In this document: one piece after another, positions 36,637 to 49,100 of the stretch
How positions within the stretch are numbered: position 1 is the stretch's first letter
How the letters are laid out: each line of letters begins with the position of its first letter
Assembly (NCBI GenBank): GCA_903813345.2
Contig: CAIIXF020000006.1
Coordinates: forward strand, 13,522,348-13,586,347
Direction of reading: 5' to 3'
DNA: 64,000 bases
DNA from: Owenia fusiformis
Lineage: Eukaryota > Annelida > Polychaeta > Sabellida > Oweniidae
Translations under genes and position numbers: made by a program
Notes under the pieces: model-generated
Database searches by the model: none
What the model was told of the DNA's origin: nothing
The model's input: the letters and a program-made list of their open reading frames with translations, nothing else

Positions 36637-36969
36637 ATGTGGCGCATATTATTCCAGGATGTTCACAATAGAAGAGGTTTATACTTATTCAGAGACAGGA
36701 GTCAGCCGTTAGAGATGACTGACGATGAGATATTAAACAGATATCGCATGCCGAGGCCACTCATTCTTGAGTTGATTAATATATTAGATGGGGATCTAGC
36801 GTCAAGAACAAGGAATCCTCAGGCAATTCCATGTCAGCTAAAAGTATTCATTTCATTACGATTTTATGCTACAGGTTGTATGCAAATGATAAATGGAGAT
36901 ATATTCGGGGTATCCCAACCTACTGTTTCGAACATTGTTGCTGAGGTATCGGCGGTTTTCTCTAGGTAG
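36637..36969 (+). pseudogene. Harbinger transposase, N-terminal fragment
   Basis: 110 codons with FRDRSQPLEMTDDEILNRYR, then ISLRFYATGCMQM and FGVSQPTVSNIV. This is the helical DNA-binding region and helix-turn-helix that precede the DDE domain in PIF/Harbinger transposases. A stop follows at 36967-36969, and no IDGT/GDxxYP catalytic blocks are found downstream inside the element, so it cannot be active by itself. Confidence 0.75.
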
Positions 36970-37636
36970 GCTATATCAGTCGGACTAATTACAAAGACAC
37001 CGTGTCTTGTTTTCAAGATGGGCTGCCTTCCAGTGACAGATCTAGATTTTCGCAAGATATATATAGGTTATGTAGTGGGAGGGATTCAATATGGTTTTTT
37101 TATGATGGACAATATGATATTTACCGAGAGCCCGGAGGGTCAGAGGGAAATACCAAATTGTCCCTCACAATATGTGAAATATCAAATTGTCATGAGGAAT
37201 AAACCCATATTTAATCCCGACCAGTAAATTAGCTTTTTATTCCATGATATTCATAACTGTCTTCATAAAATCATTAGTTAGATTTTTCTATGAAAAAATG
37301 GTATATGTAATCAAGAAAATATGACTTAGCTTTATGATATTTTTAAATATAAAAAAATTATTGTACATGTGTAACATAAACACATCAACATCAAAACATT
37401 CAGCAATACGTAAGCATTTTTGCATCAGAGCGATGATGCCGGAATTCGTTTTTCACATAAGAACATCATTTTAGCATGCTATATCGACCCAACTGATTGA
37501 AAGAGGAAGCTTTGTTTGGCAAATATTTTCAATACGATTTTTTCTCAATATCAAAAATATTCCCGGTTATTCATCGGGAATTAGTAGTATCATGGGATAA
37601 ATAGAGATTATCCTATATGAGGTTCAGGATATTGAA

Positions 37637-37943
37637 CTATAGGATGATCTGTTTATCCCATACCAATCTTGGTCATTTTGTTCACGCTGTTCAATTGGCC
37701 AGAGTTCAGAAAATGTCCAACAAACCGTAAGAATTCATTTAGAATAGCCTGATTTTCAGATATTCATCCACATTTATTTAATCCCAATATCACGAACCGA
37801 CTATAGGATGATCTGTTTATCCCATACCAATCTTGGTCATTTTGTTCACGCTGTTCAATTGGCCGGAGTTCAGAAAATGTCCAACCAACCGTAAGAATTC
37901 ATTTAGAATAGCCTGATTTTCAGATATTCATCCACATTTATTT
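37637..37943 (+). repeat. 143-bp direct duplication
   Basis: 37637-37779 and 37801-37943 are nearly identical (start CTATAGGATGATCTGTTTAT, end CATCCACATTTATTT), 21 bp apart, inside the Harbinger element. Confidence 0.85.
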
Positions 37944-38160
37944 CTGAAATCCTTGTTTAACAGGGATACGCTCATTTCCTTCCTTCAAACAGATCGCGAT
38001 TGTCTGCCTTTTCTCCATTAACGTTTACAGTAATTATGCGCATGTTACAAAAATGAACCAATATGCGAACGGCGATTATGACGTCAGCGGGCAGATACAC
38101 TATATCTGCCCGCTCAGAGCGGGACGTATAGCTATATCTGACCGCTGATGAAAATATATA

Positions 38161-38307
38161 GAGGTTATTTAATGGGGGGTTTTTGATACAGGGTATATCT
38201 GAGGGAAATACAATATATCAACCCGAGGGACCGTAGGGACCGAGGGTTGATATATTGTATTTACCGAGGGATATACCCTATATCAAAAATCGAGTATTTA
38301 ATAACTC
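38161..38307. repeat. Palindromic hairpin element
   Basis: Arms of about 60 bp: AATACAATATATCAACCC pairs with GGGTTGATATATTGTATT around a short GAGGGACCGTAGGGACCGAG centre. The outer parts (GAGGTTATTTAAT against ATTTAATAACTC) also pair. Probably a small fold-back element nested in the Harbinger element. Confidence 0.8.
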
Positions 38308-39330
38308 ATTTATTCTATACTTAGTAGATTGTGAGGAATAATAGCAAAGTCCCCCTCCCCATGCAGTCGTACAAATTATACAGACACGAATAGCAAATGA
38401 CGCATGCGTGGAGATTAAAGAATATCGAGTTGGAACCCTGGCTTCCAATCCTCCTTGAGTCCAGTTGAAATAGATAACATTGATTGACACATCCGCACTG
38501 GCGTTAACATATACATAGACATTAAAAAATCGATAAATCTATTTTGAGCTCTAAGTTTAAATTTCCCGCGTTTCCAATTTATTTGCGATTAGCATACTGT
38601 TGCGTCTGCGTTTGCGTGAAGCGCGTAATACGACGCAAACCATGATTTGCGCTTGCGAATAATGTTGATTCGCAAGCGCAACGCAAATCGCAACGCTAAT
38701 TTAGCGCTGACCGGATAATGAGGGCTCCGCCCTTTATTTGACCAGCCCACTTCTTTCCTGTCTCATTTATACATTTGAAATTGTAATTCTTGAGTTCTTA
38801 ATTATCGTAAATCCTTCGTTCTATAAGTATAATGTCCAAGCAATTTCAACTTCGTTGAACCTGTTCTTCTGGTCGTTATGCAAATCTATATGAACACCAA
38901 GAAACGAAATTATTATTAAGATTTCGCTACAAGCTAAACGTGTTTTACTAGACATGTTTTAAAGTGGACCGCGTCCTATTACAGTGTTGATAAAACGTTT
39001 TAAATTAATTGTCCGTTTATGTTATTAAACTAGTATTGAAATAATGATTTCGATTTGTTAAAAGTTTGACATGCGTTACCGCGCATGCGCATAAGGAGGA
39101 TATAAATTTTCAAAATTAGAACCAAATTCTTGACACAAATCTCATAATTACTCATGAAATACCAAATTACTTCACTAAAAACGTAGCAGAGTGATTTCGG
39201 AGCATTTAAAGATAGGGTGCATAGTTTATCGCAGTTTGCTGCTATGATATCATGGCCATTGGGAAAGGCTAGTTGTTTCCGAACGGTTCGTGACCGTAAT
39301 TCACTAAACTATAGAAAATATGTTACGTAA

Positions 39331-40035
39331 CCCCCCTATCACACCAAACTAGTTCTTACCTGTTCTTGCCAGTCCTACGAAAACGTTGTGAAACGGGCTC
39401 AATCTGGCTGTGGTCGGAAATTTTGTCTAAAATAATTAGTTACTTCGTTCATAAACAGTCTTCAATACGTCCATCTCATTCGCAGTTCGTCCAGGTCGCA
39501 CCACGTCGGTGTGCAACGTCGTATAACGCGTCCCTTAGTCTAGAAGGTCACCATGACCTGATTACAGACCGGTATGGTCGCCATCGGATTTTGAATCGAT
39601 CCAAAATTCTAAAATCACCTTCCCGTCTGAGAACGTTCATGAAGTTCGTAAATATACCTTAGAAAGTTGCAGCTACGTTCATTCCGTTCGCACACAGTTT
39701 AAAACCAGTTTTGAAGAACGCAGTGGCAACTTGTTTGGTGTGATAGCTATATCTTTGCTAACTCGTTCATAAGCAGTCTTTAATACGCTCTTAGTCAGTT
39801 TAAACCCGTTTGCAATTAGTTCTACCTCGTTCTCAATACGTCCTCAGATAGTTCAACTCGTTGTAAAAACGTCCCTAGTAGGATTGAAGTACGACGGTTC
39901 CGTTCGTAGTACGTCCAGCTCGTCGTTAGTACGTTGTCACTCGTTCTAATTGTAGAACGTGACGACCACGAGAACATTTTGAGCATGTTCTAACCGACCC
40001 GTTCGAGTACGTTCGATGAAGTTTCTAAATTCACT
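39331..40035. mobile_element. Harbinger-type MITE with GAACG arrays, copy 2 (truncated)
   Basis: Reverse-complement copy of 35102-35909. It begins CCCCCCTATCACACCAAAC after TAA, contains the internal TIR-like GTTTGGTGTGATAG at about 39735-39748, and diverges from copy 1 at about 40035 before reaching the other terminus. Extended open frames inside come from the GAACG repeats. Confidence 0.7.
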
Positions 40036-42193
40036 TACCAATCATCAACATGTGCTGACATATTCAGCTCTGGACTTATGTTCAAAGGGAGGTAAGACGC
40101 ATCGTTAGAAAAAATTTCAAAGTTCTCACACCCCTATCATGTTTATTGGCTAATCCAAATCGGATGCGGTAAAAAACGAACGCCACTTTGCGAACGTCCC
40201 GCCGTATTACGTTCGCCCTTGATTCAATAAAGCATGAATGTGAACTTCTATGTCTATGCGCGCGCAGGAAAATGACGTCAGATAAGTCTTCTTTCTACAG
40301 GTAAGCGTCAGGGGGTTAGCGTGAAAGTTACCGGTTTTTACGTGTAGATGAGCTCATTACGTGTTTAATTTTAGCTATGTTCTAGGATGGCCCAAGAGCC
40401 CATATTTGATACAGATAATCTTGCTTGTTATATTGGTAATCCCCAATCCTTAATTGGAAATCAGAATCCATTATATATTTATACGAGGCGTTTGCATAAA
40501 GTTATCATAACAACTCTCCAATTTCTCTAATCTTTTATTATATTCTGATAAATGTAAGAACGTATAGGAAAAATGATGACTATATATTTCCACCTTCAAC
40601 ACTGATACTACCTAAAACCAGCATTGACATTACCCATTTTGCCTTAACTGTTTGAAACACTGATTATCCGTTGCTTAGTTTTGATATCTGTTTATTGAAA
40701 TACTGGTAATACCTGTAACCAAGCTTCCGGAGTACGGACATTCCTACTGTAAACGTCACAATGAATCCTATCAAGCCATACCAGGTGTAAGAAATTATGT
40801 AAAACTTGACCATTTGTGAAAATGTAATATTGTGCAATCATAAAAGATAAATCAAAATGTGAACCTTTTTTCTAGAAACGACAATTTTACGATGTACATT
40901 CAAACTGATAACTTAATAACCCTAATGTCTCTTAATTTTTTTCGATCGAACTTTTTCTGGTTTTTGCACCTCTGTTATCTTTGTGTCTCCATTACTCTGC
41001 ATAAGTCAATGATGGTTGTTTGTCATCTTGAAATATGAATGTCAAAGACAAAAACAAAGGCAAGCTTGAAATTGTTGATTATTCAATTACATTTTATTGC
41101 TCCCTGAACCAGTTCATAAGTCTCTTGCAAAGTCTTGCCATTTTGAACCATGCACTGTATCAGATTTCTATGCTTCCATTTCATCAATTTGGTTGGTGTG
41201 GAAACATCTGCCATTTTGAAAATTTTGGAAAAAAAATTCAAAATTTCCTCACTTTTCCATCTCAATTTTTCAACTGGGTTTTGGACAGTATACATTACAA
41301 AGGAACTTATCGTGTCACTTGTCTATTGTGATGTCATAGAGACAATTAGAGAAATTGAAGAATTTGAAGAAAAATAGCCACCCAAAGACACTTACACCTG
41401 GTAATTGCCACTTTACAAAGAGTTTATTCAAGCAAGAAAACTATTTGGAAAAACGTAATTTCGGGTTGAACATGGTACCCACCACTCTGGTTACCATAGC
41501 AACCATATCTCAAGAACCAATCAAAATAACACATATGTGTACCAAGTTTCATTGTAAAAGTCCTATTTTCCTTATGGAAGTTATGGCATCAACTGCAAAA
41601 CTTTTTGAACCACCTAAGTACATTTGATGTCATTTGGTTTTCGCTATACCTGCTATCTTTGATGTTGCACATTAACTTCAGTTCTCGAAAAGCCATTGCC
41701 TTGGCTTTTAGTTTATTTGAAAGATAATATATTATTATTTAGGAAATATAGCATTTTGGGCACCAAAAAGTATTTTTTTGATAGAAAATTAACAATTTTC
41801 GTGTCCGAGTGACCCCCCCCCCCCCCCTTGTGACTTAAAAAGGTTATTAAAAGGTTACAGCCATTAGGGTTAAGAATGTAATGAATACGTTGTGCATATA
41901 AAGTGATCATGTCCAGGCAGAATAATAATCAATTCAAGCAAATTGCACTGAAGTCATTAGTAATTATAAGATTTGGATAATATAAATAAAAATAGTGTCT
42001 TACTCCTCGACCACTGGTAAAGGTGAAATGGTGCGGGTGTTGAAGAAGCCAAGCTGATGTCCATTGGTTGAATATTTCATTGTATAGGGGATGTTTTTTA
42101 AAAGGTTTCAAAAAATCAATCAAATTACAGAATATAGTACATTCATCAAATAGTTAGTGTAGATATGTGATTCATTGTTCGCGCGAAAATAGT
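40036..42193. other. No gene seen
   Basis: Unannotatable AT-rich sequence with a 17-base C run near 41813-41829. Overlapping open frames at 41035-41640 on both strands have no recognisable domain. Confidence 0.3.
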
Positions 42194-44026
42194 CACCTTT
42201 CTGAAAGTGGTGTTCGTTCCCGGCCTTTAGTTTGTTGACAAGGGATAAGAAGGGCTTGTTAGGGGGCTCAAGGAGAATGGGAGTTTGCACGAGGCCCACA
42301 AACCCACTCTCACTATGCCCATGCCCATAGTGTTGTAAGTGTAGACAGTATCTATGAAATGGCTCCAAATATAAAAGTTAAGGGATTCATATCGGTGATT
42401 TTTCCGCATTTTGAGTATGTTTTTAAAATAGCCATAAAATCGTGACCACACATCGTAGACATACGAAACTTAGTAAAATGAAGGAACATTGCACAAGGTT
42501 TAATTGTGCTAAATATTAGTTAAAATTCATTATGGAAGACGAAGTTACCTTTTTGGCTTACTCTGTATATGGTCGCTCAAATGACAAACTTGCGGAAAGT
42601 CCGTGAATACATAAATGAAAGAAAGCTTAATCTGATATTGAGACGGAAGGTGAAGCTCTGAATCTTTGGTAGAAATAAATACAGCCTTCTGATTTTAAAT
42701 AACATTTTTAAAGTCTAAATACGATATAATTTGACGGAGATGTTTTTGGCGTTCGGGAAGGGTTGGAGGATGCACTAACTTGAAAATTATATCATCCTGA
42801 ATAATGTCATCTTCTTTCTCAGCAGAAAAATTCAAATGGTTGAATATTAAATCATGTCTGGTCATGATATGCTCTCTAATTACATATCAAGCATCAATGT
42901 TTAATTTTGCAGATATAACCATTGTTTGGTACGGCAATCGTATGTACGCTAGCTCAGAGGGAAACACTTCTCACATTTCTGCACTTCTGCATTTGGATAA
43001 TTAATGAAAATAGCAAATATTTAAGATCTTGCAGTTCCATCTGATGCTACTTCCACCCACATAATACAACCATGTAAGTGAATAAATAATAAATATGTGC
43101 TACACCTTTCTGAAAGTGGTGTTCGTTCCCGGCCTTTAGTTTGTTGACAAGGGATAAGAAGGGCTTGTTAGGGGGCTCAAGGAGAATGGGAGTTTGCACG
43201 AGGCCCACAAACCCACTCTCACTATACCCATGCCCATAGTGTTGTAAGTGTAGACAGTATCTATGAAATGGCTCCAAATATAAAAGTTAAGGGATTCATA
43301 TCGGTGATTTTTCCGCATTTTGAGCATGTTTTTAAAATAGCCATAAAATCGTGACCACACATCGTAGACATACGAAACTTAGTAAAATGAAGGAACATTG
43401 CACAAGGTTTAATTGTGCTAAATATTAGTTAAAATTCATTATGGAAGACGAAGTTACCTTTTTGGCTTACTCTGTATATGGTCGCTCAAATGACAAACTT
43501 GCGGAAAGTCCGTGAATACATAAATGAAAGAAAGCTTAATCTGATATTGAAACGGAAGGTGAAGCTCTGAATCTTTGGTAGAAATAAATACAGCCTTCTG
43601 ATTTTAAATAACACTTTTAAAGTCTAAATACGATATAATTTGACGGAGATGTTTTGGCGTTCGGGAAGGGTTGGAGGATGCACTAACTTGAAAATTATAT
43701 CATCCTGAATAATGTCATCTTCTTTCTCAGCAGAAAAATTCAAATGGTTGAATATTAAATCATGTCTGGTCATGATATGCTCTACATGATATGCTCTCTA
43801 ATTACATATCAAGCATCAATGTTTAATTTTGCAGATATAACCATTGTTTGGTACGGCAATCGTATGTACGCTAGCTCAGAGGGAAACACTTCTCACATTT
43901 CTGCACTTCTGCATTTGGATAATTAATGAAAATAGCAAATATTTAAGATCTTGCAGTTCCATCTGATGCTACTTCCACCCACATAATACAACCATGTAAG
44001 TGAATTAATAATAAATATGTGCTACA
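42194..44026 (+). repeat. Recent 0.9-kb tandem duplication
   Basis: 42194-43102 and 43103-44026 are almost identical head-to-tail copies. Copy 2 differs by a few substitutions, small indels and an extra ACATGATATGCTCT near 43788. Each copy has the same short - strand frames (for example 42227-42451 and 43136-43360), which I do not recognise as a protein family. Confidence 0.9.
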
Positions 44027-44726
44027 TCTTGCATCATCTGACGGTACAGTAAGATATAATATATACATCAAGATGTCACAGCTTTCTTCCTTTCATTTGT
44101 AATCTTGTCAGATCTTATGGGTCGACATTCAAGTGCGATCATTAAGGAGTCACAGGAATGATAAGATTCCCCTCCAAACAAGTGCTTTGGCTAAGAAATC
44201 AACAATTTTCAATGGAGTTGCTCTTTCGAAAAACCTTTCACCAGATCATAAAATTGGTCAGCCAATTTCAAGATTTAAATAATAGTAAAAGGAGATGGAA
44301 GCCCCGCTTCTATCTTTTCAACTTCAAAACTAAATGCCATGCCTCGTTATTTAGAAATTCCTTTTAACCGTCTTTATTAGGTCTCGACTTCTCTTGCAAG
44401 CTCATCTTCATCCACCTAATTTGAACGGGTTGCCGAAATGTATTTGTGATAATCTAAACCAGACAACTTCACACTTCCTGTTGAAAATTCTCAGTAAATT
44501 CTTAGTAGATGTCAAAGAAAACTAGTGCATGTAGTAGCATATTATATCCACCATGGTTTGGTCGTATTGAACATATAATCAATTTCAACATGATACATCT
44601 GAAATCCCTCTGGCCAGGGGAATAAACCTTACATATAGTTAAGATATATGAGGTTAGTGAAGTGATAATTAATGACTTTTTCTCATCTACCAGTAACATG
44701 ACAGGAAAATAATTCAATGTGTAATA
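44027..44726. other. No gene seen
   Basis: Single-copy-looking AT-rich sequence between the duplication and the next fold-back element. Confidence 0.3.
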
Positions 44727-45170
44727 GGAGGAGGGAAAGTATCGCAACAGATTTAGATAAAGTGGAAAACAATATTTCCCATATTATTTTCCCTTAGGGG
44801 AAACTGGGTGCGATCCATTGCTTTCAGCTAGTTTTGGTCACCCATAATGGATATCTTTAAAAACCCCGAAGGAATCACTTATTCCTTTAAAAGGGCCCAC
44901 TGTGTGTCAAAACCCAACATATTGATGCAAGAAAAATTAAAAAGCAGGGGTGGTAGGGGTTGAAAATCAGAACAACATTTCAGAAAAAACATGTGGGCTG
45001 GTTGTTTGCATCTTCCCTGTCTCAATGTCGAAATTATTTTATCATCTCTATGAGTGCTTTTCCTGGAGGTAATGCACTGACCTAACATATGCACCTGTTT
45101 AAATCCTCAGAAAATAGCCAAATTCCAACATATGACTGTCCGAAATCTGTTGCGATACTTTCCCTCCTCC
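44727..45170. mobile_element. MITE with perfect 28-bp inverted ends
   Basis: The 28 bases from 44727 (starting GGAGGAGGGAAAGTATCGC) are exactly mirrored at 45143-45170. The interior is unrelated and non-coding. No certain target duplication. Confidence 0.75.
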
Positions 45171-45261
45171 TTTATAACATTCCTATATATTTCATTCAAA
45201 ATTGCCAACAAACTTTTTTGTCTGCTGTGACATTCAATGTTAATAGGGAGGTTAAGTTGCG

Positions 45262-46115
45262 TACGTGAACGTGTAGAATTATGGTCCTCTATGGATTAGT
45301 TCTCGCATACGTAGTGTTTACTAGGCCGATTGAGTATAATGGTATACGGAAAATAATTGTAATAAGTCCCAGAGAAAAACCTGTACGTGAACGTGTAGAA
45401 TTATGGTCTTCTATGGATTAGTTCTCCCATTTGTAGTGTTTACTTGGCCGATTGAGTATAAAGGTATACGGAAAATAATTGTAATAAGTCAGAAAAACGT
45501 GTACGTGAACGTGTAGAATTATGGTCTTCTATGGATTAGTTCTCCCATTTGTAGTGTTTACTTGGCTGATTGAGTATAAAGGTATACGGAAAATAATTGT
45601 AATAAGTCCCAGAGAAAAACCTGTACATGAACGTGTAGAATTATGGTATTTTATGGATTAGTTCTCCCATTTGTAGTGTTTACTTGGCTGATTGAGTATA
45701 AAGGTATACGGAAAATAATTGTAATAAGTCCCAGAGAAAAACCTGTACATGAACGTGTAGAATTATGGTCCTCTATGGATTAGTTCTCCCATTTGTAGTG
45801 TTTACTTGACTGATTGAGTATAAAGGTATACGGAATATAATTGTAATAAATCCCAGAGAAAAACCTGTACGTGAACGTGTAGAATTATGATCGTCTATGG
45901 ATTAGTTCTCCCATTTGTAGTGTTTACTTGGCTGATTGAGTATAAAGGTATACGGAAAATAATTGTAATAAATCCCAGAGAAAAACCTGTACGTGAACGT
46001 GTAGAATTATGGTCGTCTATGGATTAGTTCTCCCATTTGTAGTGTTTACTTGGCTGATTGAGTATAAAGGTATACGGAAAATAATTGTAATAAGTCCCAG
46101 AGAAAAACCTGTACA
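45262..46115. repeat. 122-bp satellite, seven copies
   Basis: Seven head-to-tail copies of a 122-bp unit starting GTACGTGAACGTGTAGAATT and containing CTATGGATTAGTTCTC and GGTATACGGAAAATAATTG. Copy 3 has a short deletion. The array is cut off at its right edge by the poly-T start of a LINE. Confidence 0.92.
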
Positions 46116-49100
46116 TTTTTTTTTTTTATTTTTTTTTTTTTTTTTTTTATTGCAATAAATTTAGAAAATGTACAAACTTCCCCAGAAAGTGGACAGTGGG
46201 GTTATTACATACATAGGGTTTGCTTAAGATGGCAGCATGAACACCCTGTAGCAAATAATATAATAATAAGTCCTCTAAAAATATATTTAAAATTACATCC
46301 AATATTACATTACAATGGGTATTAACTTAATATTGACATACAATATAAAATGATACATTCACCCATATTTTAATGTTCATATAAAAATATATTACATGCA
46401 ATTTATAGTGTATATATATGTACATTTCAGCATATGCACTCTACAGTTAATTATAGTTAAACATAAAACAAGATATTGATGTAATTATTCATTCTCCGCC
46501 ATTCTCTCACATTCGCAAACATTCATACATCTACATTCATGCTTACCAGGTTGCTATGCCTGTAAGATAATAAAAATAACAAACAAACAGATTTGTTTAC
46601 ATTTTATTCAATAAAACTCTTACGTCAGCAGCATATTTCTTATATTTAATAAATTCTATACTTTCGAGGTACTGCCTTACGTAATTTGTGAAATAAACAA
46701 AGTATGGAACCTTTTCATCAATATATGCTTTGTAAATAACATATTTCATTATTAAGATAAAAAGATTTAGTCCGTTATGAATATTTGCATCAGTTTGTTT
46801 ACATCCTAGTAGAATATCAGTTTTGGAAAGATCATTTATTTTTATCAATTCAGTATTAGTACACCATTCCTTAAAACGTTTCCATATGTCTTTAACTAAT
46901 TTACAGTTTAATAGTAAGTGGTTCATATCTTGCACTTCTTCACACCATGGACATTTGCTAGAGTCTATTATTTTCATTTTTTGTAATTGAGAGTTGCATG
47001 TTAATGTATTCATAAGAATTTTATATTGAAATGACCATAACTTTGTTTCTAAAGTTATATTTCTGGCCATTGTATAATAATATTTCATATCTTCCTCCTG
47101 TATTCCCATGGATAACCATTTATTTAATGATGTAGGTTTTTCATATTCTTTATCTAGTAAATTTTTATATATGTTTTTACAGGTAACATCTTTTGGTTTT
47201 TGAAAGCTGCTTTTTGTTGCAGAACTATTTTTTAATAACTTCCATAAGTTTGGGATAGCACTTACTATTCCTCTATACTTCATGAAATCTATTTTAATAC
47301 CAAATTCTTCACTTAAAGATTCGTTAGTTTTAAAAGAATCATTTCTATTAAGAAGATCATTTATTTTGTTTATTCCTGCAGCATGCCATTCTTTATAGAA
47401 AATTGACTTGTTATTCACCTTTATGTGTTTGTTGTTCCATATATATTGAAGTTTAACATCTTCCCATGTTTCAATTTTATTTTCGTTAAAGGAAGCCCAA
47501 ACATCTAGCATTTTTACATAAAATTTTGGCAAATAATTTAAGTTTAAGAAATTTGTATTGAAGTTGCAGTCAAACAAGAATTTGCCACCACTTTGTCCAA
47601 GATATGCCAGGGGTATGGTCATCCAGGTTGTTAATTTATTCTTTTTAAACCTATTTATCCAAACGCCTTTAATGGCTTTATCCATTAAATGATAATCAAT
47701 CATTTTAAGACCACCTTCCTCAATTGGCGCAATTATAGCTTTGGTTTTAACTTTAGGAGGCTTTTTATTCCACAAGAATTCAAAAATTGCTTTATTGATA
47801 TCATTTATTATGTTCTCAGGAATATATTGTACTGCACTTAAAAATGTTAGCTGTGAGATACCTAATGATTTAATTATTTTAATTTTTCCTTCAGAAGTTA
47901 AGTTTCTTTGTTTCCAAATATTCAGTTTACTTTTCATGGCTTCTACTTTAGTATATACACTATTGTTCACTTCAACTTGATTGTAAGAAAATGTGACACC
48001 AAGTGCGCTCACTGCTGCTTTGGGTTTAATGTCTAAAACAGTATCAGAACTCTCCCGTTTTGCTCCTACCCACATAGCGTCTGTCTTGTTCTTATTAATT
48101 TGTAGACCTGAACACTTTTCAAAGTTTTCTAATATTTCCATTACTCGTTTTGCTGATGCTTCATCTTTAATGAATACTGTTGTATCGTCAGCATATTGTG
48201 TCACCCGAGCTTCAATTTCATTTGTTATGTTGATACCTTCTATATCTTTATCTGACCTTAATGCTATACTCAATACTTCTGCAACCATTATAAATAGAAT
48301 TCCTGATATTGAGTCACCTTGTCGCACACCACGCTCCATTTTAAAAAATTCAGATGCTTTCCCATTATTCAAAATTGTGCTTTCAGGGTTATTATGGAGA
48401 GCCTTAATAAAATTAATGAAAATTGGACCAAAGTTAAATTTTTGTAATGTTTTCAACATGAATGACCAATTAATACTGTCAAACGCTTTTTTGAAGTCAA
48501 TTAACAGGAATATTCCATTCTTATTGTTATCTTTGGTAAATTCCATAAGATCTTTCATTAATCGTATACTTTGTCCAATAAATCTACCCTCTACATAGCC
48601 AGTTTGATCTTCGTGTATGATTTTTGGTAAAATTTTCCTGAGTCTATCACTAAGTACCTTTGTGCAAATTTTATAATCATAATTTAAAAGGGTAATAGGT
48701 CTCCAATTTTCTAAATGCTGTTTATTTTTATTTTTCTTAGGAATAAGTGAGATGATGCCTCTTTTTTGTGATATTGATGCTTCTCCCTTTATTAATAAGA
48801 AATTAAAACTTTTAATCAAATCCTCTTTGATGAAATCCCAAAATGTAAGGTAAAATTCAACTGTTAACCCATCACAGCCTAGGGTTTTATTTTTCTTAAA
48901 TGATTTTAAGGCATGTAAGCATTCTTTTTCAGTTAACTGTTGATCACAACTATTCTTATCTTCCTCACTTATTGTTGGTATATTATCATTTAAAAATTCC
49001 CTTTCATATTGTGGATTGCTTTCTCTTTTACTGTACAAATCTTTATAAAAGTGTCTTTCTGTTTCTAATATTTCTGAACTTTCTGTTACTAACTTTCCCT

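Larger units (their letters stand above)
36047..38723. mobile_element. Internally deleted Harbinger element
   Basis: Inverted ends CTCATTATCCGGTC, flanked by GGC (36044-36046 and 38724-38726), a 3-bp duplication. Both ends carry arrays of CGCAAATCGCAA-type units. Inside are the N-terminal part of a Harbinger transposase (36637-36969), a 143-bp direct repeat and a palindromic hairpin. The catalytic half of the transposase is missing. Confidence 0.75.

Noticed and set aside
42227-43360. Duplicated 74-82 codon frames on - as paralogous genes
   Set aside because: The whole 0.9-kb block is duplicated, including non-coding parts, and the frames show no recognisable domain or start context.
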